Shown piece after piece: positions 1 through 10,830 of a stretch of DNA of 64,000 nt. A program made the position numbers and the translations under genes. Within the stretch, counting starts at the first letter, position 1, and every line of letters begins with the position of its first letter. The notes beneath the pieces were generated by a model. The model saw only the letters and a program-made list of their open reading frames with translations, was not told where the DNA came from and did no database searches. Origin of the DNA: Helichrysum umbraculigerum (Eukaryota > Streptophyta > Magnoliopsida > Asterales > Asteraceae); NCBI GenBank assembly GCA_949592205.1, contig CATIUR010000006.1, forward strand, positions 11,859,001 to 11,923,000. Reading direction: 5' to 3'.

Positions 1-1285
1 ATATAATTATAGTGTTTTTCGTATAAATAACCTCGTTTAAACGCGTTTCGGTTCGTATATACTTGCGTGTATGTTCCCGGATAAGTTTGACATTTTAAAA
101 GTGAGTTTTTAGTTCAAAAACTGATAATAGCGACACTTCATGCGTCACTGAGAGGTTTATAGCGTCACTAGGCTAGTGACTCAGAAGTTTGGAAAATTCA
201 GCATTTTAGCGACACTTAATTAGTGCCGCTATGAGGTTAGTGATGCATATAGCGTCACTTGGGAAGTGACGCAGAGGGCTTAGTGACGTAGTTCGTTTCT
301 ACCGAAGGTTGTGGTTTCTGCTGAAGATAGCGACACTTGAGAAGTGTCGCCTGTTTCTGCCGATAGTTGAATGAGTGCGTCACTATAGAAGTGACGGTAT
401 AAATGTTTTAGCGGCACTCAGGTAGTGTCGCTATAAGGGCGACTCGTTGACATAGCGTCACTTAGTGACGCTATTACTGTTTTTGGTATGTGGGCGACAC
501 TTCCGTCTGCTCGACGGGTTTTCACCCAAAATCACGGATCGAGCCTCAAAACCACAGATCCGACAATGATAAACTTATATAATGATAATATACGATGTAT
601 AGAGTGATATAAACATGAATCCAAGTGTAGATCGAAGGTTTTCTTACCACATGAAATGAAATCCAAAAATGGTGAAAATGATGATGAAATCGGATGATAA
701 TGATGATGAAGATGATGATGTTGCTGCTGATGATGACGATGGTGATGGTGGTGACGTGCGGCGGTGGGTGGTCCGGCGGTGGTGATGATGATCCGAGAGA
801 GAGAGAGGTATAAGGGTGTGTTTGGTGTTGAAAATGGAAAAAGAAAGAAAATGGGGAAGTGGGGAGGCCGGCCCTCACTTATAGTGGGGGTTGGTTTCCC
901 CAATTTGCGGTATAAAATACCCGTGTTTTCGTACCCGTTCGCAAAATAAATAATGTTTCTAATTTCATAATATTTATTCGTGTAATTAATAATGGTTTCG
1001 TGTTGGAACATTTTATAAAAATAAAATGTTTAAGTTTAAGTTGTACGAGTTATTTTTGTTTTCATATATATCATTTTTTTAAATGATACGAAAGTAATTA
1101 AGTTTTTATCTGGTTAAAATACGTTTTGAACAAAACGATTTATATTCTGAAATAGTTTAATATTTCCCGTGTAAATAACGTTTATTAAAAATAATAACAC
1201 ATTATTTAAAAGTAATACGTACTAAATACGATTGTTTAAAGTTTAAAATAGGCGCGAAAATTTGCCTTTTTGACCGGGTGTTACA
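1..1285 (-). mobile_element. Gypsy-type LTR, one end only (continues off the left edge)
   Basis: The segment ends in GGGTGTTACA at 1276-1285. On the minus strand this is the LTR start TGTAACACCC, typical of many plant Ty3/gypsy LTRs. No primer-binding site or polypurine tract follows; coding sequence of another element starts at once, so this is probably a solo LTR inserted into that element. Its other end lies outside the window. Positions 120-500 hold a cluster of short inverted words (GCGACACTT with AAGTGTCGC, GCGTCACT with AGTGACGC). The His-rich reading frames around 532-1011 come from GAT/GGT triplet runs and are not genes. Confidence 0.55.
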
Positions 1286-1615
1286 ATGGAGCAGAATGCT
1301 TTTCAGGAAATTGAGAATTTGCATGATCAGTTGGTGCAAATGAATCAAAGAAATTATGAGCTAGTTCACAGATGTAGAGATCTTGAGAAAAGAAGGAGAA
1401 TTGCAAATCGTACTGTTGTAGCACGTATTACGGATCGAGTGGTTCATTGGAAAAGGAAGGTTAGGACTGTTAAACAGAAGGCAAAAGCTTGGTTTACTCG
1501 CAAGTGTGGTTCAACTGCACCTGAATATTTGCCTTCCACTTCCACTTCCAGTTTCAAGGATTCACTTGATAGTCGTTATTATCCTCATAATATGACTTTC
1601 ACTGAGGATGAGTGA
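1286..1615 (+). pseudogene. Basic coiled-coil ORF fragment of a copia-type element
   Basis: This is a 109-residue reading frame, open from the LTR junction to a TGA. The first part (residues 5-35) looks like a coiled coil. A Lys/Arg-rich middle follows, and the tail is Ser/Thr-rich and acidic. I do not recognise a family. The ATG lies exactly at the end of the upstream LTR, so the original protein may have begun further upstream and been cut by that insertion. It lies on the same strand, 450 bases before the extra ORF of a decayed copia element, and is probably part of that element. No function is assigned. Confidence 0.35.
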
Positions 1616-2061
1616 CTTTGTTTATTTTTTGTTTTGATAAAAAAAAAAAACAAAAAAACAAAAAAAAAAAAACAAAACTGTTAGTTACTTTTTCTATATT
1701 GAATATTGCAAAGCATTTGTGATACTTGTGTTTAGTAGATGTCATCTTGGTCGATTGACACTGCTTTTGCAAATTAACACTGCTAGCTTTATTTCAATAT
1801 TAGAAAAAGTCTGGAGAAATAGCCAAGTGTTTCAGTTAAAACTGTTAGTTTTAACTATCAGTTTTAACTGACAATTCAATAACTAGAGCGTTTCCACTGT
1901 TTTGTTTTTTTTTTAATTTGTCAAAATTAGGGTTTGACACTGATTTAATATTAGATTAGTTTCTATTTCTTAACACTTAAGCTTTTCAGATCATACTTCA
2001 TACTTTCAACTTCACGCTCTTCATCATACTTTAAACCTTCATTCTTCTTCAATTCAAGATT
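1616..2061 (+). other. Non-coding spacer/leader between two retrotransposon ORFs
   Basis: This AT-rich spacer contains an A-rich tract interrupted by single C residues (about 1638-1675). Pyrimidine-rich leader-like sequence follows (about 1990-2060), just before the next ATG. No gene is visible. A separate leader ahead of the 2062 ORF would fit an element whose downstream ORF is expressed from its own or a spliced transcript; that is inference. Confidence 0.3.
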
Positions 2062-5000
2062 ATGGCATCGTCTTCATCATCTATTCAGTTACCTATTCGA
2101 AAAGAGCATAATATGATTGCGTTCTTAATGAAGCCTGCAGAGGCAAATGCTTATATTGAAATTATTGATTTTCTTCGTGCGTCTCATATTCATAGAGCAC
2201 TTACAGTATTACCCAGAATTTCTTATGATCATATTAATAATTTCTGGGTCAACGCATCGATTGAAGAAGAACAGGGGATCAAGCACATCGTATCCAAAGT
2301 TATGGATACTAGGGTTGTGATAACTGAAGCTACAGTTCGAGCCTTATTACAACTGGAAGATGAGGCAGGTATTACTACTTTGGATGATGCTTATATGTAT
2401 GATAATCTTCGGTTGATGGGTTATGAGGGTTCTTTTGATGTGTTCACTTTTCAAAAGACTTTATTTTCTCGTCAGTGAAGATTTTTAATACATACTATAT
2501 TGCACTGTTTATCATCAAAAAGATCATCTTTTGAACAGTTTCCAAGTAACATTGCTTATGCAATTGTTTGTCTTGCTACTGGTTAAAGGTTCAATTTTTC
2601 AAATTTGATTTTTGCTGGAATGCTCAGATACATTGAGCAAACAAAATTGAAATTTTTGATGTATCCACGATTTGTGCAATTGTTTTTAGAAGAGCAGATT
2701 CCAAATTTACCAGCATTGGATAAGATTATTGGTATTTCTTCTTTTAAACCAAAAGTTTTTGTTAACATGAAGAGAGATACCAAATTTTCATGGAAGGTAA
2801 CAGCATTGTTTCCTGCAATGCTTCCTGCACCTTCTACCACTGCCATAGTAACACCAACTGTAGCAGAACCAGCTACTGAGAGAGTGGATATTCCCACCAT
2901 TTCTCAACCAACAGTAGCTGAGGGTACTAAAAGAAAACAAGGGACTAAAATAGCCAAACCTTCTAAAGCCAAAAGGGCTAAAACACAGGTGTCTGAGGAT
3001 CATGTTGCTCAGACATCTCAGCCTATAGACAGTGGTCCAGAACAACATGTGGTCGATGAGGAGTTGGCAGACCATTCTGAGCGGGCTACTTCTACTGTTT
3101 CTAGTCGACTGGCAGAACAGGACAGAAGTAACATTGATAAGACCCAATCAGAGGCAACACCAGGAGATGATTCTACACATATAGATGATCATGGTGGTCT
3201 CAGTACCGAGAAACAAGGGGACTTTGATGATGAGCTAGGCATGAGTCAGAGTTTATTTCTGTCAATGATTCACCAAGGGATTCACATCCTGAAGGTGATG
3301 AGGCTAGTACTAACATTGAATTGACGAATGTACAACTGACAAAGGCGGTGGATATTATTTGGGAGGAGTTAAGGCAAGAAAAGAAAAAGAATAAACAAAA
3401 GGATGCAGAGATAGCAGACTTGAAGCATAGACTTACTCAATTGGAACAGCTTGTGGTTAAGGTATTAAAAGAGGGAAAGAAGTATGTTCTAGTTGAAGGT
3501 GACTCTCCAAAAGATGCTTTCAAAAAGGGGGAGAACTTCTGGACTAATAAAGGTGATAAAAAGGTAGAAAATGATCAGAATAAAGCTTCAACTGAGTCTG
3601 AATCTTCTGATCATATTGATGAAGAAATTGAATTGGAAACTTGTGATGCAACTGCTAATGCAAATGAAACAGTTGTAAATGAACCAGTTGAGGAAGGTGT
3701 GAAAGGTAATGCAGATGCAGAATTGAAAAGAAATGATAATGTTGAGGTTGAAACAGGAAAGAAGGTTGTTAGTCAAATTAAAAATTCTACTCAATCATCT
3801 TTGCCTGGTTTCAAGATCAAAGAGTCTGCAGCTACTGAACCCAAGAAGAAAGATATGCCAAAGATTGATCCTAAAGATAAAGGTAAGGGTAAGTTGGAAG
3901 AAGAACCAAAGAAAAAGAAGCAGAAATCAATTCCTCCTGAGGCTACAGCACATGATGATGAATATGCTCAGAGATTGTATGCAGAAATAAATGCTGATAT
4001 ACTGTAAGAAGAATTGATTGATGTTGAAGTTAAGTGTTGCGCACGCACCGTGTCGTTGTTTTTTCAAATGATGATGCGAGCGCAGCAGGGGTTTTAAATT
4101 TATATTTTGCGGGGCTTAAATTATACGTACTACCTACTCTGGTTAGTAAGCGGTAAGTATGACCTAAGATCGTTCTATGAATCCAAACGTGTGGGCGATT
4201 AAAGTTGACACTTTCAGTAGGGAGGTATTTAGGATGGCACAAAGTAGGTAGGTTTTGGGATTTAAAGACAGATAATTAAAATGCAGAAAAGTAAATTGCA
4301 GGAAATTAAAATGCAGGAAAACAGATAAAGATAAAGATGTGATTGCTGAGATTTCGATAATTAACATTTCAGGATGACAGAACAAATAGGGTTGATACGT
4401 AATATGGTAACTAAACTACTAGGCGTAAACTCTAGAACCCTACCAACTCAGTTTCCCATTGGCGTGTCACTTGGAACTAGGTTATCGTGATTTTGATCGG
4501 AGCAATACGCAAACTTCCAATACTCATCTAGTTGAAAGATGAACAACATATTCTGGTTTTATACCGAGGTGCATGAATCAGTAGCGTATCGTCTCATAGG
4601 TCCAATCGTTCTTAACTCCTAAGGTAGTTTACTACTCTACTAGCACGAAGATTAATAGCTTTGTATGTTTGGACCGTCGATTGTGTAAGACTTAGTGTTT
4701 TAAGGATTCTAGGTCACTAGGACTTTACTCTTATTCCTAAGTCTTGTTTTTACTTGATTAAGCTTTAATTACTTCGACTTATGACTTAAGTTCTCCTTTT
4801 TAAACAGTTATACATCTCCAGATTATCCGCAGTTTGATAAAACGTGTTTCATATGAGGACCATGCCTTTCAATAATAGACAGTGTACTTTACATGGGATT
4901 TCCACTGCTTCTTATATCCAACACACGGTCAAGAGTAATTGACAGTGAAAATGACACTCTAACTAATTAAATTTAAAGCAGTGCAGGAAAGTAAACCTAA

Positions 5001-7678
5001 TATATACAACGAGTGATTTCATTGTGTCTTACTTATTGCATGTCATGGGCACAGATAACTACTTACCATAATTAAGGTTGATCAGGTCCTAATCACTAGG
5101 TTGCAGTCACGTGGATAACTTGAAAGGGTGCTCCATAAATTAAACTTAAATTCATAAAGTCTTTAACAGTACAAAGATTATTATCTCCTATTTTATCTGA
5201 ACGTGTTTCACGAACATTATTTTATAATGCATTGATTCTCGTAGGATACACTAGTTAGTTGTGTAGTTGTATGATCCTTTCGGAGTTCCAACTTTTGAAC
5301 CAGAACTGATTCCAATGATATAACTACCTTCGGTCGTTTATCGGCTTCCGTACGTTTGTACTTTGCATAAAGCATTTCCAGCACTATACCGAATAAACAG
5401 TTGAATAGGGGCCGTTATATCATTTTACGATTATCGTGCATTGATTGTGTAATGACATCCTTACTTATAATTATCTACATCATCAGCAATCACAATAATA
5501 AACTACTCGCAATTCATGGCAACAAATAAATCACATACCAGGCAATAATACATATTCAAAATATGAAATTAGACAAGTATAATAAAAGTTTAGAAATCAC
5601 CCGGAATTAAATGCGTAGCAGCGTATTATTATAATTGACAAAATCTTTCACACGTACAAAGATTGATCTCCGAATCTCTAGCGTTCGCCCTAGCTTCTAC
5701 GTTAGTCCGTGGACTAATTATAATATTCCTAGAATGAGAAAGACTAAAAGACTACGAAAGATTATCTAGTGAGAAAGAAAGAGTGAAATATGCTAGAATG
5801 TGTGCATATGAAGTGTGTGTTACAAATAAACCTAAGCATCCTATTTATAGGTGAGCTTTGGCTCATTTTAGCATAAGTTGGCCTTGAGGTGCATGTTAGA
5901 AAGACTAGCCAAAAGTGGTGTGTACAACACGAAAAGTAGGCGCACCGGGTACTATACAACGCGAAAAGTAGGCGCACCAGGTACCAAAACTTGCCAAAAA
6001 CGGAAACCGGGACGGGGGTAGGGTGGCCGGCGGCGCCAGCCAGGTGGCCGGCGGCGGCTGGCTGGTGGCCGGTGGCGGTGGGCCCCACCCCGCCCCGTTG
6101 CGCGATCTTTTGCTTCGTTTCTTGATTCGTGCGTGTTTTCTTCGTTATACGTCCGTTTGAGTCGATTCTTGTTTTGTTGGACTCGTAATTCAAAAATGAA
6201 GACTTTGACATAGGATATGCCTTAAAATGAGGTCCCTAGCTCCAGATATTGCGTACGGATCATTTGGATCTTCCGGCGGGCGCGAAATCTTCATTTTTCA
6301 CCCGTTTTGGTTGATTCTTCTTCTGTTGGATTCGTATTTTGAAAACGAACATCTTGAAAATAATGGATGTTGGTGGAGGGCACTTAAGTCTTGAAATCTC
6401 GTTTTGATGCCTTGAATCTTCAAACGTGTGTGGAATCTTTGTTTTACATCCGTTTTGCTTGATTTTTCTCGTGCAACCTTGTTTTAACCATCTCGGCATA
6501 ATGTTACTGATTTGTAATGTTTTTGAATCAATATGCCAAGAATCGTTCCAGAATGAGAGAGATATCGGTAGTAAAAACGTGACTTTTTACGCGATATCAT
6601 TAAGCCTGGGAAGTTTGTAAAAATGACTAAGGCACAAGTTGAGCAGTGGGATGCAGAACAGTTGAAAGATCAGAGAGAGAATGATATTGATTTTCTGGTT
6701 GAAGAAGTTAAGAAAAAGAGAACTGAAGAGATTAGACAAACAAGAGCTGCAAAGGCTGCTGCAAAAAGAGCTAGACCTCCTACAAGAGCTCAGCAGAGAA
6801 AAGACTTGATTGCAAAATTGAGAGGAGGATACATTCCTACTTCACAGCTTAAAGGTATGTCTCTTGAAAGGTTGCAAAATATTTGGGATAAAGATACTGT
6901 CACCAATCTAGAGGCTAAGAAGAGAGAAGAAGAAGAAAAGAGAAGAAAGAGGAAGGCTGAGAAAGAAAAGAAAAGGCAACAGAAGATAGAAGAAGAGATA
7001 GCCAAAGAGAAGGAATGGTCAAGGCAATGTGAAGAAATAAAAGAAAAATTGAGAAGGGAATATGCATCTATTCCTAATTTGCCTAGAAGTCAAGTTGATT
7101 TGAATGATGTAATCATGGTAGATCCTTTGAATGTGATAGTTCCAGAATAGTTACCAGGAATTATAGATTGGTCAATTGAGAAGTTTACCATTCCAGTCAA
7201 ATGTGAAAAGTTAAGGGTTGAAAGGGCTGATGGAAGCTTATCATTTTGGAGATCTGTCAAAGAACTGATCAAGGTGATACCAAGAGGAGATTTGGTAAGA
7301 TTATATGAAATAGGAGTTGAAAAGGGATTGAATTCAAAAAGATTTGAGAGTATTGTGGAGCTGGGCACATGGAACAGTATTAGTATGATGTTTGAGCCTG
7401 AGAAATTTGTTTTGGATTTCTATACTTTTCAACAGGTCAAGAAGTGGGTATATCATAGGAATCCAGGTGTTCATGAGGTTATTATGATGGATGGTACTAT
7501 GTTGTGGATGCTTACAGATAGAGAGTATGATATGAATCTGAGTTTACTGAGAAGTTTGAAACATGCTAGATTATATGCTCCATTAAACAATGATGCAGCA
7601 GAAGATTTAGTATACATGATTTTAAATCAGATTCATAAGAAGGAAGAGTATGAGAGAAGGCAAAGACAAAATCAATGA
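2062..7678 (+). pseudogene. Extra ORF downstream of pol in a Ty1/copia element, decayed and split by a solo LTR
   Basis: Open segments at 2062-2478, 2605-3324, 3321-4007, 6623-7150 and 7274-7678 form one protein-like series. The order and short motifs (an N-terminal MIAFLMK-like start, a KFLMYPRF block, an acidic/basic middle, an RPPTRAQQRK block, a late MFEP block) match what I remember of the large ORF after pol in Asteraceae copia elements; this rests on memory, not a search. Breaks are clear: TGA in place of a Trp codon near 2476, TAA near 2584, a frame change near 3322, TAA near 4005, and TAG at 7148. A 2.6 kb solo LTR sits at 4035-6599, and the flanking frame is continuous across its target duplication. 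A polypurine tract and an LTR start follow the last segment. No functional protein can be made. Confidence 0.65.
4035..6599 (-). mobile_element. Solo LTR (2565 bp) with perfect TSD TTAAG
   Basis: On the plus strand the unit runs TGTTGCGCAC... to ...GCGATATCA, with TG and CA termini. It is flanked by the same five bases, TTAAG, at 4030-4034 and 6600-6604. No PBS, gag-pol or second LTR is present, so it is a solo LTR left by recombination between two LTRs. A TATA-like CTATTTATAG near 5840 points to minus-strand transcription. A GC-rich run of GGTGGCCGG-type words lies at 6020-6090. A copy of the same family in the opposite orientation is at 58658-60996. Small ORFs inside (for example 5762-6211) are incidental. 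Confidence 0.9.
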
Positions 7679-7749
7679 GTGTTTTGAAAGCATCTGCAAG
7701 AGCTCAAATTGGAGAATTAGAAGAAACTTAATGCTGTAAAGGACAGATT

Positions 7750-7765
7750 AAGTTTAGGGGGAGAT
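7750..7765 (+). other. Polypurine tract of the copia element
   Basis: The purine run AGTTTAGGGGGAGAT ends directly at the LTR start TGTTGGGAT. This is the expected plus-strand priming site for an LTR retrotransposon and fixes the orientation of the upstream ORF series as plus. Confidence 0.7.
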
Positions 7766-8355
7766 TGTTGGGATAAAACTGATCTCTGTTACAAGTGTTT
7801 ACAACTGCTTTTGTTAATGGTTAAAACTGTCTTCAAGGATACTTCACTGATAGAAGAAATCTGCAGAAGACAACTGATGGTTAAGTAGTTAACACTGATT
7901 GTATTGTTATAACTGTTTATTATCTTTTGTACTTAGTCGTATATCATAAATGAAACAGTTACAACTGATTGCAGCAGTTTCAACTGTTAGCTTTAAGTTG
8001 ATTATTACAACTGTTTATGATTTTATGTACGTCGGTTAGGCAGTTAGAGTTCTATATGGAATAATCTTGTTTCCATATTAGTAGGTGATTGTATAGGACT
8101 CTATGTAATATAAATAGAGATCCTTAGACCTGGATTAGGTTAACGAATTAGCGCAGCTTCAAGGTTCTTTGTAACCCTAATACGTAAAGTGTATTCGTCT
8201 TATAATCTTAATAAGATTGGAGCTTTTGATATATTCGTGTTCAACAAGTAATTCATATATTCTTGATCTTCTTAATATTATTAAGTGTGATTCCGCAACT
8301 TCTTAATAATAATTCAAAGCTGGTTATTGTACTTTATATTCTGGGTTTATCATCA
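7766..8355 (+). mobile_element. 3' LTR of the decayed copia element
   Basis: The LTR begins TGTTGGGATAAAACTG, a common copia-type start. A TATA-like AATATAAATAG lies near 8108-8118. The right end is not certain. I place it at ATCATCA near 8355 because copia LTRs end in CA; with the 5' LTR outside the window it cannot be confirmed. Confidence 0.55.
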
Positions 8356-8880
8356 ACGTTTGTACTTGTCAAAGTTAATTAGTCTGAGTTTGTGAAGTGT
8401 TAAGTTTGTATATTCGAGTCTGTAAACGAAAAGTGAATATAGAAAATATACAAGTGTGGACCTGCGACACTTGTGCTAGTCACAAGGGTCAGAAACTGCG
8501 ACACTTGGCTGTCGCAGATAGTGACACTAAAATTGTGTCACAAGGGTCGGAAACTACGACACTTGGCTAGTGTCGCAGGTTGGTCAAGTCGAGTATATAT
8601 AGACGATTAGAGATCAGTTTTTGGGTTAGCGTTTCAGTGTGAGGCTTGGAGAGAGAGAGAGGAGGAAGAGTGTGAGTGTTTTGTAAATGTTTATTCTTCA
8701 ATTGTGAATATATATTTAAAACGTTATAGAGATTGTTTGTGTTTGTCTGAATCATTTAATCGTTCAGATACTTAATCGTTTGATTTTCGCCTTACGATTG
8801 AGTCATACAATCTGATCTAGATCCGTGATAGTGGTCCTACAAGTATGTATATACTCCGTATTTCTTTAGTACAAGAATCA
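8356..8880 (+). mobile_element. LTR remnant with GTGTCGC palindrome words and a TATA box
   Basis: Positions 8460-8580 contain repeated inverted words (GCGACACTT, AGTGTCGC, AGTGACAC, GTGTCAC). The sequence then runs into TATATATAG near 8595-8603 and a GA-rich leader (8645-8670). This word-array-plus-TATA layout resembles the gypsy LTRs elsewhere in the window. No clear ends or target duplication were found. The minus-strand 62-residue ORF at 8567-8755 is incidental. Confidence 0.35.
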
Positions 8881-8889
8881 CTATAAACA

Positions 8890-9770
8890 AATTTTTTGAA
8901 AATGGATACTATATGTAATACAAAAATTTTGAAAAAAGTTTTAGGAAAAAAAAAGTTTTTGAAAAAAAAAACTTTGAAAAAAAATAAATAAAATTTCGAC
9001 GGCGGCTAGTGGCGGCCGGCGGTGGCTAGCGGCGGCAGGTGATGGGGGTGGTGGTAGGTGGGGTTGGGGGAAGAGGAAGGTAGGAGGAGGAAGAAAAGAA
9101 AGTGAAGGGGCTAAAATGTAAACATAAAAAAGTGGAAGGGGTGAAAGATATAATTTTTTGTAATGTTTTTTTTTTCCTTAACTCTAACCTCTATTTTTTA
9201 AACTAATTACAAAAATGTCATCCCTTATAAACATTGATCAAAACCAAAGGATCATCCAATAACCATAATTAAACTTCTCCTCCTTCTCCTCAAATACCCA
9301 TTCCCCTATGATTAACGAGGAGAAGATTTAATTGTGACCATTAGATGATCTTTTGGGTTGGATCAATGGTTATAAGGGATGACAACTTTGTAATTAGTTT
9401 TAAAAATAAGGGTTGTTCCTCAAATACCCCTTCCCCTATGATTAACGAGGAGAAGATTTAATTGTGGTCATTTGATGATCTTTTGGGTTGGATCAATGGT
9501 TATAAGGGATGACAATTTTGTAATTAGTTTCAAAAATAAGGGTTATAGTTAACGAAAAAAACATAACATAAAATTTCACCCTACACCCCTTCCACTTATT
9601 AGATTTTTACATTTTAGTCTTTCCACTTTCTTTTCTTCCTCCGCTACCTTCACCTACTAGCCGTCGGGAAAAAAAAATTTCAAAATTTTTTTTTTTTTTC
9701 TAAATTTTTTTTTATTATATATAGTATCCTTTTTTCTACTACATTTTTAATTAAACTATAAGCTTTTTTC
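8890..9770. repeat. Foldback element with internal tandem duplication
   Basis: The left arm (about 8890-9170) has poly-A/T runs, AAATTTCGACGG and a GGTGG-rich stretch. It reappears inverted at about 9555-9745 (CCGTCGGG, then A/T runs). The core contains a direct duplication of about 125 bp (roughly 9295-9415 and 9420-9545, sharing GATTAACGAGGAGAAG) plus a partial inverted copy at 9170-9290. No coding capacity is visible. Confidence 0.6.
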
Positions 9771-9774
9771 ACTG

Positions 9775-10510
9775 CAGTTTGTATATTATTGTTAATTAAC
9801 TAAAACTTTTTATATATTTTACTGCACTTTTATACACGACGTAAGTAAAATACCGTACAAATGGATAATATGTATAATATAAAATGCAGTAAAAAGAGAA
9901 CAATATGTCCTAAATGAAATATAGGCAAAATGCAGTAAAAACAATAACATGTAGTATACTTTTATACAAAATGCAGTACAAATAGATAATATGTATAATA
10001 TAAAATGCAGTGAATAACAAACAATATCTAATATTTGAAATATATGCATAATGCAGTAAAAATAACAAAATGCAGTACAAATAGATTATGTATAATAAAA
10101 AATGCAGTAAAAAGCGAATAATGTGTACTAAATGAAATATATGCAAAACAGTACTTTTATACAAAATGCCGTAAAATGGATAATATGTATAATATATAAA
10201 GCAGTAAAAAACGAACAATATGTAATAAATGAAATATATGCAAAATGAAGTAATAATAATAAAATGCAGTATAATTTTAACAAAATGCAGTACAAAATAG
10301 ATTATGTATAACTTAAAATGCAATAGAAAATAAGCAATATTATTAGATCGAGATGTATAACTAAAATGCAGTAAAAACATCAAAAAGGATAATGTGTATA
10401 ACACAAAAATGCAGTAAAAAATGAACAATATCTACTGAACATATATATACAAAATGCAATAAAAATAATAAAATGCAGTATAATTTTAACAAAATGCAGT
10501 ACAAAGTGAT
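9775..10510. repeat. Degenerate tandem array built on AAATGCAGTA
   Basis: AAAATGCAGTA-type words recur about every 30-45 bases, separated by variable AATAGATAATATGTATAATA-like spacers, for about 730 bp. Reading frames across it (minus strand, 9819-10428) are low-complexity Tyr/Ile/Phe strings produced by the repeat, not genes. Confidence 0.7.
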
Positions 10511-10830
10511 AATACGTAAAAAAAATTGGAAAAAAAATTATGAAAAAGAAAATTATGAATTTTTTTTTAAAAAAAATTAAATTATAAAAAAAAAATTTCG
10601 ACGGGTGGCGGCGGGTGGCAGCTAGTGGCAGCAGTTAGTGGTGGGTGGTAGTGGGTGGTGGAGGGGAGGGGGTGAGGAGGAAGAACGTATGAGGGAGTAG
10701 TGTACAATATTAAAAAGGTGGAGGGGGTAAAAATGAAACTTTGAAATGTGACATGTGACACTTTTTTAGTGGAGGAATTTCTTCTCCTCAATCTCCTCAA
10801 AAGGTATCTTCTCCTCTGAACCTCATCTAT
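10511..10830. repeat. Third arm of the foldback family
   Basis: A/T runs followed by AAATTTCGACGG near 10596 and a GGTGG-rich, GAGGGGGTGAGG stretch repeat the left arm of the 8890-9770 element in the same orientation. The AAATGCAGTA array thus sits between two related arms. Confidence 0.5.

Noticed and set aside
532..1011. 159-residue His-rich minus-strand ORF
   Set aside because: It translates GAT/GGT triplet runs within the LTR; composition is extreme and no domain is visible.
9910..10428. 172-residue Tyr/Ile/Phe-rich minus-strand ORF, possible membrane protein
   Set aside because: It is produced by the degenerate AAATGCAGTA array; periodicity follows the DNA repeat.
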